Source: Gilichinskyi gelida
GTDB taxonomy: Bacteria; Acidobacteriota; Thermoanaerobaculia; Gp7-AA8
Direction of reading: 5' to 3'
DNA: 64,000 nucleotides
NCBI GenBank assembly: GCA_038040385.1
Contig: JBBPII010000001.1
Span: 558,001 to 622,000, forward strand
Shown: piece by piece, positions 48,900 through 59,050 of the stretch
How positions within the stretch are numbered: the stretch's first letter is position 1
How the letters are laid out: each line of letters opens with the position of its first letter
The notes under the pieces: model-generated
The model's database searches: none
What the model was told of the DNA's origin: nothing
The model's input: the letters and a program-made list of their open reading frames with translations, nothing else
Made by a program: the position numbers and the translations under genes

Positions 48900-51128
48900 T
48901 CAGCGGAGCAGGTTCTCCTGAATGAACCCCCACATCGCGTTGCGCATCTGCGTCACCAGCGCCGCATCGCCGACGCCGTGCCGCGACTTCGGATAGAGCA
49001 GCATCCGGAACTGTTTGCCGGCTTTCTCCAACTCGTACACGAACTGGATGGTGTTCTGCATGTGCACGTTGTCGTCGATGGTGCCGTGCAGCAGCAGCAG
49101 GTTGCCGTGGAGGTCCTTGGCCGCCCAGCGCGGCGCGGTGGCCTTGTAGCCGTCCGGGTTGTTCTGCGGCATGCGCATGATGCGCTCGGTGTAGATGGAG
49201 TCGTAGTCGCGCCAGTCGACGACCGTGCCGCCGGCGATGCCCGCCTTCCACAGCTTGCTGTGCGTCATGGCATACGAGGTCATGAAGCCGCCGAAGCTCC
49301 AGCCGTCGAGCATCACCCGCGAGCCGTCGATGTACGGTTGCGACGTCAGCCACTTCAGGCCGTCCTCGAGGTCCTTCAGCTCCTGCTCGCCGACGCGCTG
49401 ATACGACGTCCACGCCGACTCCGCCCCCTTGCCGCTGGCGCTGCGGTTGTCGCACACCCAAACCACCACGCCGCGGTTGGCGAGGAACTGGAACCAGAGG
49501 TAATTGCGGCCGGCCCACCCGTTGCGCACCGACGGCGCGTGGGGACCGGAGTACGTGTACTGGTAGACCGGATACTTCTTCGACGGATCGAAGTCGGGCG
49601 GCTTGATGATCATCGCCTCCATGACGAAGCCGTCGCGCGTCTTGACCTGAAGGAATTCCGGCTTGGCGATGCGGTACTCGCGCAGCAGCGGCGCGTCGTT
49701 GGCGTCGATCGCTCGCACCCGCGTGCCGTCGTTGCGCATGAGCGAGATCTGCGTCGGCGTCTGGACGTCGCTCCACGAGTCGACGTACAGCGTGCGCGCC
49801 GGATTGAAGTTCGCGTTGTGCGAGCCCGGCGTCTCGGAGAGCCGCTGCAGGCCGCTGCCGTCGAGCCGGACGCGATAGACATCCGTGCCGAGGATGCTGC
49901 GCTCGGTGCCGGACCAGTAGATCCAGTCGTTGCCCGCGTCGACGCCATGCAGGTTGCGCACTTCCCACGGTCCGCTGGTGATCTGCTTCTTGAGCGTGCC
50001 GTCGGCGGCGTAGTGATAGAGGTGCTTGAATCCGCTGCGCTCGCTCAGCCAGAGGAACGAGCCGTCCTCGAGCCACTCGGGATTGCCGTTCGGCTCCACC
50101 CATGCCTTAGTCGTCTCGCGGATCAGGCGCTTGGGATTCGCGCCGTCGAGGATGTTCAGATCGAGCCAGGTCTGCTCGCGATCCTGAATCTGATAGGTCA
50201 GCTTGTTCGCCGCCGACCACTCCACGGAAACGATGAGAAAGTCTCCGCCGGTGTAGCTTTCGGTGTTGACCTCTTTCGGCGCGCCGCCCGAGGCGTTGAC
50301 GGTGAAGAGCCGGGCGATCGGATTCGGTCCCCCGGCTTTCGGATACAGCTCCGACTCGACGGTCTGCTCATACGGGATGTGATCGACGACGGCGAAGCGC
50401 TTGACCGGCCGCTCGTCGAGCCTCATGAACGCCAGGCGCGATGAGTCGGGGCTCCACCAGTACGCGCGGAAGTTGCCGCGGCCGTAGACCTCTTCCTGGT
50501 AGACCCAATCGAGGATGCCGTTGAGAGTGTTCTCGTTGCCGTCGGTGGTCAGTTGGCGCTCGCGCTGCGAAGCGACGTCGACGACGTAAAGATTGTTGTC
50601 GCGGACGAACGAGACGAAGCGCCCGTCGGGACTGAACGCCGCTTCCTCTTCCTCCCCCGGCGCCGAGGTCAGGCGGGTGACGGAGTCGGCGTCGAAGGCG
50701 TAGAGGTAGAGATCCTCGCCGATCGACAGGATGACGCTCTTCTTGTTGGGGCTGAAGTTCCAATTGCGCCCGGTGGTCAACTTCTTCGCTTCCTCGGCCG
50801 ACACGCCGGCGATCTTCTTCGCCGCCGCTTCGAGCTTGGCGGCGTCGAAGAGCACGCGCTTCTTGCCGGTTGCGGTGTCGAGAACCACCTGCTCGACGAC
50901 GTCGCCCTTGTCGTCGGTGCGCGGCCAGGTGAAGGTCTTGTCGTCGAGCCAGACGAAGCCCGACTGCGGCGTCCCGGAGAAGGCGACGCGTTGTTTGGGA
51001 TCGAAGATGTTCTCGATGGTGATCTCTTTGAGCGTCGGCTTGGGGGGCGGTGTCGTCTTCACGTCCTGCGCGACGGCAGCGGCGGCGGCGAGGAAGAGAA
51101 GGGCGGCAAAGAACGTCTTTCGCATCAT
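48900..51128 (-). CDS. Secreted dipeptidyl-peptidase IV-like S9 peptidase
   Basis: A 742-residue exported serine peptidase. The start at 51128 or 51125 gives a signal peptide (MRKTFFAALLFLAAAAAVAQ). Residues about 40-500 form the beta-propeller (DPP IV N-terminal domain) with WSPDSSRLAFMRLDERPV; the C-terminal alpha/beta-hydrolase domain has the nucleophile Ser in GWSFGGFMTSY (near 613), Asp near 686 in TIDDNVH and His717 in SRHGVG. The pair of acidic residues in YQEEVYGRG matches the DPP IV double-Glu motif that binds the substrate N-terminus. It would clip dipeptides from peptide ends in the periplasm. It is divergent from the Fis-like gene. Confidence 0.95.
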   Translation of the reverse strand: MMRKTFFAALLFLAAAAAVAQDVKTTPPPKPTLKEITIENIFDPKQRVAFSGTPQSGFVWLDDKTFTWPRTDDKGDVVEQVVLDTATGKKRVLFDAAKLEAAAKKIAGVSAEEAKKLTTGRNWNFSPNKKSVILSIGEDLYLYAFDADSVTRLTSAPGEEEEAAFSPDGRFVSFVRDNNLYVVDVASQRERQLTTDGNENTLNGILDWVYQEEVYGRGNFRAYWWSPDSSRLAFMRLDERPVKRFAVVDHIPYEQTVESELYPKAGGPNPIARLFTVNASGGAPKEVNTESYTGGDFLIVSVEWSAANKLTYQIQDREQTWLDLNILDGANPKRLIRETTKAWVEPNGNPEWLEDGSFLWLSERSGFKHLYHYAADGTLKKQITSGPWEVRNLHGVDAGNDWIYWSGTERSILGTDVYRVRLDGSGLQRLSETPGSHNANFNPARTLYVDSWSDVQTPTQISLMRNDGTRVRAIDANDAPLLREYRIAKPEFLQVKTRDGFVMEAMIIKPPDFDPSKKYPVYQYTYSGPHAPSVRNGWAGRNYLWFQFLANRGVVVWVCDNRSASGKGAESAWTSYQRVGEQELKDLEDGLKWLTSQPYIDGSRVMLDGWSFGGFMTSYAMTHSKLWKAGIAGGTVVDWRDYDSIYTERIMRMPQNNPDGYKATAPRWAAKDLHGNLLLLHGTIDDNVHMQNTIQFVYELEKAGKQFRMLLYPKSRHGVGDAALVTQMRNAMWGFIQENLLR

Positions 51129-51160
51129 GGCGGCGCGTACGTTAGCAGAACGGCGGTGAA

Positions 51161-51239
51161 GGTCGCGGGTCGCGGGGTCTCGCAGTCTCGCGGGCACTCC
51201 CACCCCGAGACCGCGAGACCTCGCTACCTCGCAACCGCG
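51161..51239. repeat. Repeat, family D copy 2
   Basis: GTCTCGCAGTCTCGCGGG at the left and CCCGAGACCGCGAGACCTCG at the right, the same words as in the amidase gene. It lies in the upstream region shared by the S9 peptidase and Fis-like genes, so it may affect promoter structure of both. Confidence 0.75.
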
Positions 51240-51281
51240 TGTAGGGGGAACATTTTGCCCGCGTCCGTCACTCCCTAGCGG

Positions 51282-51737
51282 ATGGATGTCGCAGTGCAGT
51301 GGGTGCGGGCGGCACTCGAATCGGCGCGGGCGCTTGCCGGCGCGGAGGCCATCCTCGTGTGCGCAGCCGGCGGCATGTTGGCGATGGGCGAGGTCTCGTG
51401 CGGCAACCCGTCCAGCGAAGATCTGGCGCTGCTGGTGTCGGGCGGGGGGCGGTGGCTGCGCGTGGACCTCGCGCCCGGATTGCTGATGGCCGCTCTGCCG
51501 GCAGCGAAGAAAGACCGCTTTTCGACGCAGGAACAAGAGCTCCTCCGCCACGTCGCAGCGATCCTGCTCACGCCTTCAATCGGCGTCCCTCTCCACGACC
51601 GCATCAATGCCGTGGAACGCGACGCAATCGCCGGCGCGCTTCGCCAGACAGCCGGCAACAAAGCGCGCGCGGCGCGGCTCCTCGGCATTACGCGCGGCGG
51701 TCTGTACCTGAAAATGAAGCGGTACGGGCTGGAATAA
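51282..51737 (+). CDS. Fis-type helix-turn-helix protein
   Basis: A 151-residue protein. The first 100 residues form a GAF-like or otherwise small alpha/beta input (AILVCAAGGMLAMGEVSCG, LLMAALPAAKKDRF), and the last 45 residues are the Fis/HTH_8 DNA-binding helices of NtrC-type regulators (ERDAIAGALRQTAGNKARAA, RLLGITRGGLYLKMKRYGLE). No sigma-54 AAA+ domain is present, so it is a stand-alone Fis-like regulator, not a bacterial enhancer-binding protein. Its target is unknown; it is divergent from the S9 peptidase gene and lies 72 bases before ahcY in the same direction. Confidence 0.85.
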   Translation: MDVAVQWVRAALESARALAGAEAILVCAAGGMLAMGEVSCGNPSSEDLALLVSGGGRWLRVDLAPGLLMAALPAAKKDRFSTQEQELLRHVAAILLTPSIGVPLHDRINAVERDAIAGALRQTAGNKARAARLLGITRGGLYLKMKRYGLE

Positions 51738-51809
51738 CCCGCTCCCAATCGCGGTACAATCGGCCGCCTCGACCCCGCGACCTCCGTCGCGAAATCTTAA
51801 GGAGTCCGG

Positions 51810-53309
<1,500 letters not shown>

Positions 53310-53375
53310 ATTTTGTGTACAGTTCGTATACAGTCTGGTAGGATATTGCACATTAGTGTGTGCAAGGAGGAGTAA

Positions 53376-53867
53376 GTGCCGAGACCGAGACAACCGCAAT
53401 CCTCTCCGAACCTATCGTCAGGCCAGGCTTCTTATGTCATCGACCGGATGATCAGCGACCGGCGCGTTTCGCCGGGCGAGATCGTTCGCTACGTCAACGA
53501 GATGCAGCACGAGATCGACGAGCTCGAGAAGCGGCTGCAGTCGCTGCGCGCCGCCGCCGGAGGTGGCGGTGGATCGTATGCAGCAGCAGCGCCGGCGCGC
53601 CGCCGCGGCCGCCCGCCCGGATCGCGCAATCGCGCCAAAGCGGCCGCTCCCGCCGCTGTCAGCGCCGGCAAGAAAGCCGGGCGCAAGCGCCGCCGCCGTC
53701 GTTCGGCGATCACCGCCGAGCAGCTCGCGTCGCGCCAGCTTCAGGGCCGCTACCTCGGACTGATCCGTCAGATCCCCGCCAGCAGGCGCGGTCAGTATCA
53801 GCGGACGGCGAAAGAGAAGGGGCGCGAGGCCGCAATCAAGGAAATGCAGAGCGCGCTCGGCAAGTGA
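53376..53867 (+). CDS. AT-hook-type nucleoid-associated-like protein
   Basis: A 163-residue very basic protein starting at GTG after a GGAGGAG ribosome site. Residues 15-60 are helical and coiled-coil-like (VSPGEIVRYVNEMQHEIDEL), a Gly/Ala linker follows, then an AT-hook (RRRGRPPGSRNR) and a Lys/Arg run (GRKRRRRRS). The C-terminal 50 residues form a second helical part (LASRQLQGRYLGLIRQIPAS). The layout suggests a DNA-bridging chromatin protein with a dimerising coiled coil. It heads the metallophosphatase/sdh gene run, preceded by an AT-rich upstream region containing GTGTACAGTTCGTATACAG, a possible operator or promoter. Confidence 0.7.
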   Translation: MPRPRQPQSSPNLSSGQASYVIDRMISDRRVSPGEIVRYVNEMQHEIDELEKRLQSLRAAAGGGGGSYAAAAPARRRGRPPGSRNRAKAAAPAAVSAGKKAGRKRRRRRSAITAEQLASRQLQGRYLGLIRQIPASRRGQYQRTAKEKGREAAIKEMQSALGK

Positions 53868-55288
53868 CACGAAGGTTCCTGGTCGGCGAAGGGCGCACAC
53901 GGTTGCGCCCTTTGTTTTTTCTGCTCCTTGTTTGTGTCGCGGCCGGCTTCAGCCGGCCTGAACCGGCTGAAGCCGGTCCCCACACCGTCACCATCCTCCA
54001 TTTCTCCGACTATCACTCGCACGCCGTCCCGTTCTATGACGACGGGCGGGACGGGCAGGGCGGGATCGCCCGCGCGGCCGGCTACTTGCGAAAGGAGAAA
54101 CGGAAGGGCGCCATTGTTTTCAGCGGCGGCGACATGGTCAACAAAGGCTCGCCGGCGTGGTCGGACAAATACGAATGCGCCGAATGGCCCTGGCTCAACG
54201 GCATCGTCGACGCCATGGCGTTCGGCAACCACGATGCCGATTACGGACGCGATTCGTTCCAGCGCTGCCGCGCGCAAGTCACCTATCCGATTCTGAGCGC
54301 GAATACGGCCGGACTGCCATCGAGCGCAATCGTGAATGCCAAGGGACTGCGGATCGGTGTCTTCGCTCTCGCCGGCTCTGATTTTCCGACGCTGGTGAAG
54401 GTCGAAGGATTCGCGTTCAGCGACCGCCTCGCCGCCGCGCGCGACGCGGTGCGCGATCTGCGCGAGCGCGACCGCGTCGACGCCGTGATCATGATCGGCC
54501 ACGAGCATCTCGACGACGACTACGCCCTGGCGCGCGCCGTGCCGGGCATCGACGTCATCCTCGGCACGCACAGTCACCTCAAACGCGATCTGACGCGCAT
54601 CGAGGGCACGAACACCTGGTTCATTGCGCCGGGCCAGTACCTCACGCACATCAGCCGCGTGGAGCTGACCGTCGATGTGGGGCGGGTTCTCCAACCCGCC
54701 CGCTCGGACGGGTTAGAGAACCCGTCCCACATCAGCAAAGTGACGCACGTCGCCGGGAAGCTGGTCCGCGTCGACGACAGCCTGCCGCTCGACCGCGCCC
54801 TCGCGCGCCGCGTTGCAGCTATGCAGCGCGCGCTGGAGCGCGATCCAAAGTACGCGCCGCTGTTCGAACCGATCGCGCGCCTGGCGAAGCCTGTCAGCGT
54901 CGAGGAGTTGTCGGCAAGGGCCGTGGATGTCATGCGCCGCGCGGCTGCGGCGGACGCCGCCCTCTCCACCGCCAGCAGCTTCCGCCAGGCGCTCGCGCCG
55001 GGCGTGCTCACCTTCGAGGAATTGCGGGCCGCAATGCCGTACGACAACGAGATCGTCGTCGTGGAGATGAGCGGAGCGCAGCTCGCGCGGCTTCTCGAGG
55101 CCAGCCAAGGCGAAGAGGCGCTGGTGGCGACGAGCCAGCAGCTCGATCCAAGCAGGATCTATCGCGTGGCCGTGACGGAATACCTGGCGAACGTGGCCAC
55201 GCGATACCGCGACTTTTTTGCAGACGCGCCGAAGCATCCCACCGGCTTGCGCGTGCGCAATGAGGTACGGATATCATTTGCTCCATGA
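53864..55288 (+). CDS. Exported 5'-nucleotidase-like metallophosphatase
   Basis: A 474-residue metallophosphatase. Metal motifs are ILHFSDYHSH, FSGGDMVNKG, FGNHDADYG, MIGHEHLDDDY and GTHSHLKRD; the C-terminal 5'-nucleotidase domain has ALAPGVLTFEELRAAMPYDN. The outermost start is GTG 53864, which overlaps the AT-hook gene stop; TTG at 53903 or 53912 would begin just before the signal peptide (PLFFLLLVCVAAG) and may be the real one, since a terminator hairpin lies in between. Two repeats are read in frame: 53938-53984 near the signal cleavage site and 54677-54730 (exactly 18 codons) between catalytic and C-terminal domains. It overlaps sdhC by four bases. Confidence 0.85.
   Translation: MTRRFLVGEGRTRLRPLFFLLLVCVAAGFSRPEPAEAGPHTVTILHFSDYHSHAVPFYDDGRDGQGGIARAAGYLRKEKRKGAIVFSGGDMVNKGSPAWSDKYECAEWPWLNGIVDAMAFGNHDADYGRDSFQRCRAQVTYPILSANTAGLPSSAIVNAKGLRIGVFALAGSDFPTLVKVEGFAFSDRLAAARDAVRDLRERDRVDAVIMIGHEHLDDDYALARAVPGIDVILGTHSHLKRDLTRIEGTNTWFIAPGQYLTHISRVELTVDVGRVLQPARSDGLENPSHISKVTHVAGKLVRVDDSLPLDRALARRVAAMQRALERDPKYAPLFEPIARLAKPVSVEELSARAVDVMRRAAAADAALSTASSFRQALAPGVLTFEELRAAMPYDNEIVVVEMSGAQLARLLEASQGEEALVATSQQLDPSRIYRVAVTEYLANVATRYRDFFADAPKHPTGLRVRNEVRISFAP
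53889..53920 (+). terminator. Rho-independent terminator inside coding region
   Basis: AAGGGCGC and GCGCCCTT arms (eight pairs) around an eight-base loop are followed by TGTTTTTT. It lies 22 bases after the AT-hook stop, but within the frame of the metallophosphatase. It would limit read-through into metallophosphatase/sdh unless anti-terminated. Confidence 0.75.
53938..53984. repeat. Intragenic palindrome, family G
   Basis: GCCGGCTTCAGCCGGC and ACCGGCTGAAGCCGGT form a tandem pair of hairpins within the metallophosphatase N-terminus; read as AAGFSRPEPAEAGPH. Confidence 0.8.
54677..54730. repeat. Intragenic double hairpin, family F
   Basis: GGGCGGGTTCTCCAACCCGCCC and GGACGGGTTAGAGAACCCGTCC sit side by side within a 54-base unit bounded by GTGG and CCAC. 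It adds 18 residues (VGRVLQPARSDGLENPSH) without changing frame. Confidence 0.88.
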
Positions 55289-56019
55289 CCGTTGCCGCGC
55301 CCGCCACGCCGTCCGTCCGCACCCAACCCCGCGTTAACTGGATCGCCGGCATCTGGGCCAGCGCCGTGGGCAAGAAGGCGGTCATGGCCGCCACCGGCAT
55401 CTTCCTCTTCGGCTGGATCTTCGCCCACATGCTCGGCAACCTGAAGATCTACCTCGGCGCCGAGCACTTCAACGAATACGCGAAATGGCTGCGCACCATG
55501 GGCGCGCCGGCCGTGCCGAACGACGTGCCGCTGTGGATCGTGCGCGTCCTGCTGGTCGTGGCCACCTGGCTGCACATTCAGGCGGCGACGCAGCTCACCC
55601 TCATGAATCGCGCCGCCCGGCCGGTCGAATACGCGGAGCGCGACTACGTGGTCGGCACCTACGCCGCGCGCACCATGCGCTGGGGCGGGGTGATCATCGC
55701 CCTCTTCGTTTTCTACCACCTGGCGCACCTGACGTGGGGATGGGCGGTCGCGCCGCCGACGACATACGTGGAGCAGAACCCGTATCACAACGTCGTGGCC
55801 GGATTTCAGGTGTGGTGGGTCAGCGCGATCTACATCATCGCCAACCTCGCGCTCGGCCTGCACCTCTACCACGGCCTCTGGAGCATGTTCAATTCGCTCG
55901 GGCTCAATCACGTGAAGTTCAACGCGTGGAAGCGCCTCTTCGCCACGGCGTTCGCGCTGCTGATCGCCGCCGCGAACATCTCGTTCCCCATCTTCGTGCT
56001 GATCGGAATCGTCCGCTAA
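55285..56019 (+). CDS. sdhC: Succinate dehydrogenase cytochrome b subunit
   Basis: A 244-residue membrane anchor of the single-subunit, diheme b558 type. Five helices are visible, with heme-ligand His residues in WIFAHMLGNL, TWLHIQAATQL, FYHLAHLTWG and LHLYHGLWSM. This kind works without SdhD and occurs with the Bacteroides/Bacillus/epsilon-type flavoprotein that follows. Its ATG overlaps the metallophosphatase stop by four bases and the gap to sdhA is 26 bases. In the family the protein binds quinone and moves electrons to or from the pool. Confidence 0.95.
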   Translation: MTVAAPATPSVRTQPRVNWIAGIWASAVGKKAVMAATGIFLFGWIFAHMLGNLKIYLGAEHFNEYAKWLRTMGAPAVPNDVPLWIVRVLLVVATWLHIQAATQLTLMNRAARPVEYAERDYVVGTYAARTMRWGGVIIALFVFYHLAHLTWGWAVAPPTTYVEQNPYHNVVAGFQVWWVSAIYIIANLALGLHLYHGLWSMFNSLGLNHVKFNAWKRLFATAFALLIAAANISFPIFVLIGIVR

Positions 56020-56045
56020 GGCGCGCCTGAAAGGTCCGATTCACA

Positions 56046-57956
56046 ATGGAACTCGACAGCAGAATCCCGCCCGGGCCCATCGACAAGAAGTGGGAGTACG
56101 CGAAGTCCCACTACAAGCTGGTCAACCCGGCGAACAAGCGCAAGTACGACATCATCGTGGTCGGCGCGGGGCTGGCGGGCGCCTCCGCCGCGGCCACCCT
56201 CGGCGAGCTCGGTTACAACGTCAAATGCTTCGTCTTCCACGACTCCCCGCGCCGCGCGCACTCCATCGCCGCGCAGGGCGGCATCAACGCGGCGAAGAAC
56301 TACCAGAACGACGGCGACAGCATCTACCGGCTCTTCTACGACACCATCAAAGGCGGCGACTACCGCGCCCGGGAAGGCAACGTCTATCGCCTCGCCGAAC
56401 TGAGCGTCGACATCATCGACCAGGCCGTAGCGCAGGGCGTGCCGTTCGCCCGTGAGTACGGCGGCCTGCTCGAGAATCGCTCATTCGGCGGCGTGCAGGT
56501 GTCGCGCACCTTCTACGCGCGCGGCCAGACCGGCCAGCAGTTGCTCCTCGGCGCGTTTCAGGCCCTCGAGCGGCAGATCGCCCTCGGCCGGGTGACGATG
56601 TACCCGCGCTACGACATCCTCGACGTCGTCATCGTCGATGGGCACGCGAAGGGTGTCATCGCCCGCGACATGGTCACCGGCGCCATCGAATCCCACGCCG
56701 GTGACGCCGTCGTTCTCGGCACCGGCGGCTACGCCAACGTCTTCTACCTCTCGACCAACGCCAAGGCATCGAACGCCACCGCCATCTGGCGCGCGCACCG
56801 CCGTGGCGCGCTGTTCGCCAATCCCTGCTACACGCAGATCCATCCGACGTGCATCCCGCAGAGCGGCGACTACCAGTCGAAGCTGACGCTGATGTCGGAG
56901 TCGCTGCGCAACGACGGCCGCATCTGGGTTCCGAAGCGGAAGGGCGACGAGCGCCGGCCGCAGGAGATTCCGGAGAGCGAGCGCGATTACTACCTGGAGC
57001 GCAAGTATCCGAGCTTCGGCAACCTCGCCCCGCGCGACATCGCTTCGCGCGCGGCCAAGGAAGTCTGCGACGAGGGGCGCGGGGTCGGCCCGAGCGGCCG
57101 CGGCGTCTACCTCGATTTCGCCGACGCCATCGAGCGCCTCGGACGCAAAACCATCGAAGAGCGCTACGGCAACCTCTTCGACATGTACCGCGACATCACC
57201 GCCGAGGATCCGTACGAAGTGCCGATGCGGATCTATCCGGCGCCGCACTACACCATGGGCGGCCTGTGGGTCGACTACAACCTGATGTCCAACGTCCCCG
57301 GCCTCTACGTCATCGGCGAGGCGAATTTCTCCGATCACGGCGCGAACCGCCTCGGCGCCAGCGCCCTGATGCAGGGCCTCGCCGACGGCTACTTCGTCCT
57401 CCCCGTCACCATCGGCGACTACCTTTCCGCGTACCTCGGCAAGAAGGTCTCCGCCGACCGGCCGGAGTTCAAGCAGACCCGGAGCGACGTCGACGATCGC
57501 GTCAACCGGCTGCTGTCGGCGAAGGGGAACCGCAGCGTCGACTCGTTCCACCGCGAGCTCGGACTCCTGATGTGGGAGTACTGCGGCATGGCGCGATCGG
57601 CCGAGGGTCTGAAGAAAGCGATCGGCGATGTGCGCGCGCTGGGCGAGCAGTACTGGCGCGACGTCCGCGTCCTCGGCAATGGCGACGAGCCCAACCAGGC
57701 GCTGGAAAAGGCGCTGCGCGTCGCCGACTTCTTCGAGCTCGCCGAGCTGATGTGCATCGACGCCCTGCACCGCGAGGAGTCGGCGGGCGGGCACTTCCGC
57801 GTCGAGCATCAGGTCGATGGCGAGGCCAGGCGCAATGACGACGAGTTTCTGTACGTTGGAGCGTGGGAGTTTGCAGGCGACGGTAAGGCGCCGGTCCTCC
57901 ACAAAGAGCCGTTGACGTACGAAGAAGTCAAACTCGCTACCAGGAGCTATAAGTGA
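56046..57956 (+). CDS. sdhA: Succinate dehydrogenase flavoprotein
   Basis: A 636-residue flavoprotein. The FAD-binding fold is VVGAGLAGASAAATLGELG; the flavin-linking His lies in PRRAHSIAAQGGINA. Active-site motifs are HPTCIPQSGDYQSKL and PAPHYTMGGLWVDY, and GEANFSDHGANRLGASAL marks the capping domain. It oxidises succinate to fumarate (or the reverse) as part of complex II on the cytoplasmic side of the membrane. Its length and ERDYYLERKYPSFGNL insert are typical of the group paired with a b558 anchor. The stop overlaps the NHL gene by four bases. Confidence 0.97.
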   Translation: MELDSRIPPGPIDKKWEYAKSHYKLVNPANKRKYDIIVVGAGLAGASAAATLGELGYNVKCFVFHDSPRRAHSIAAQGGINAAKNYQNDGDSIYRLFYDTIKGGDYRAREGNVYRLAELSVDIIDQAVAQGVPFAREYGGLLENRSFGGVQVSRTFYARGQTGQQLLLGAFQALERQIALGRVTMYPRYDILDVVIVDGHAKGVIARDMVTGAIESHAGDAVVLGTGGYANVFYLSTNAKASNATAIWRAHRRGALFANPCYTQIHPTCIPQSGDYQSKLTLMSESLRNDGRIWVPKRKGDERRPQEIPESERDYYLERKYPSFGNLAPRDIASRAAKEVCDEGRGVGPSGRGVYLDFADAIERLGRKTIEERYGNLFDMYRDITAEDPYEVPMRIYPAPHYTMGGLWVDYNLMSNVPGLYVIGEANFSDHGANRLGASALMQGLADGYFVLPVTIGDYLSAYLGKKVSADRPEFKQTRSDVDDRVNRLLSAKGNRSVDSFHRELGLLMWEYCGMARSAEGLKKAIGDVRALGEQYWRDVRVLGNGDEPNQALEKALRVADFFELAELMCIDALHREESAGGHFRVEHQVDGEARRNDDEFLYVGAWEFAGDGKAPVLHKEPLTYEEVKLATRSYK

Positions 57957-59050
57957 TCCATGCCCTTCTCGCCGTGACGGTCACGGTAACCACCATCGCG
58001 GGCGTTCCGGGCGTTGCCGGGCGTCTCGACGGTGCGGCGAACATCGCGCTCTTCAACAAGCCCACACACCTCACCGTCGACCTGGCGAGCGGCGACGTGT
58101 ACGTCGTCGACCGCATGAACAGCGTGGTCCGGAAGGTGAGCGGCGGCGCGGTATCGACGTTCCACCTCGATTCGTCATTGCCGGAATCCTTCGATTTCGG
58201 TGGCCCCATGAGCGGCGGCATCGTCATCGAGCCGCCCGGGCAATACCCGACGTCGCCTTTCTACGGCCGCGGACTGTTCATCGCCAGCACCGGCGCGCAC
58301 GTCCTCGAGCAACGGGATATCTACGGCGCGCCCTTCGTCCATGATTCGGTGAGGGTGGGAGTGAAGAACGCGCCGGGCGAACACGACGGCACCGTCGATC
58401 CGACCATTCCCGTTTTCCATGGACCCACCGCGGTGACCGTCGACCGGCGGCGTTATCCCACCGCGAGTTGTTGTAACCCGCGTTCGATTTTCATCGCCGA
58501 TACCGGCAACGGGTCAATCCGCAAGCTCATCCGCGTCATCAACTTCGAGGCAGAATACTTCGCCGAGAGCGTGGCGACGTTCGCCCGCGGCTTCGTCTCG
58601 CCCCGAGGACTGGCGTTCGGGCCGGATGGCTCGCTCTTCGTCACCGACAGCGAACTGCACACCGTTACGCGTATCGCGCCCGACGGTCTGCGAACGGTCG
58701 TCGCCGGCGAACCGGCCGTCGTCGGCAGCGACGACGGCATCCCCGGACTGCTCCGCACGCCGACCGGCATCGATGTCGACGACGCCGGCAACGTCTACGT
58801 TGCCGACACCGGCAACGGCACCATCCGCCGCCTGCGCCCGGACGGTGTGCTGGAGACCATCGCCGGCGTTCCCGGTGAGGGCGGCTACGCCGACGGCAAC
58901 GGCCGCGTGGCGCGCTTCAACGGTCCGGTGGGGCTGCAGATCGCGCCCGACGGCAGCCTGATCGTCGCCGACACCTCGAATCACGTCATCCGGAGAATCA
59001 CCATCGCATCCGCGCCGCCCGGGCCGCGGCGAAGGGGAGTGAGGCACTGA
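57953..59050 (+). CDS. NHL-repeat protein inside the sdh operon
   Basis: A 365-residue beta-propeller-like protein with NHL units, for example LTVDLASGDVYVVDRMNSVV, LAFGPDGSLFVTDSELHTVT, GIDVDDAGNVYVADTGNGTI and GLQIAPDGSLIVADTSNHVI. The N-terminus (MIHALLAVTVTVTTIAG) is hydrophobic and may be a weak signal or anchor. It begins at a GTG overlapping sdhA by four bases and ends overlapping the sdhB start by one base. NHL propellers bind proteins or other ligands and often occur in lone secreted proteins, so finding one between the flavoprotein and iron-sulfur genes is unusual. An assembly or accessory role for complex II is possible but unproven. Confidence 0.85.
   Translation: MIHALLAVTVTVTTIAGVPGVAGRLDGAANIALFNKPTHLTVDLASGDVYVVDRMNSVVRKVSGGAVSTFHLDSSLPESFDFGGPMSGGIVIEPPGQYPTSPFYGRGLFIASTGAHVLEQRDIYGAPFVHDSVRVGVKNAPGEHDGTVDPTIPVFHGPTAVTVDRRRYPTASCCNPRSIFIADTGNGSIRKLIRVINFEAEYFAESVATFARGFVSPRGLAFGPDGSLFVTDSELHTVTRIAPDGLRTVVAGEPAVVGSDDGIPGLLRTPTGIDVDDAGNVYVADTGNGTIRRLRPDGVLETIAGVPGEGGYADGNGRVARFNGPVGLQIAPDGSLIVADTSNHVIRRITIASAPPGPRRRGVRH

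Noticed and set aside
51738..51809. Possible SAH riboswitch before ahcY
   Set aside because: The 72-base leader has no recognisable pairing pattern of that riboswitch class; only a ribosome site and a possible -10 word are visible.
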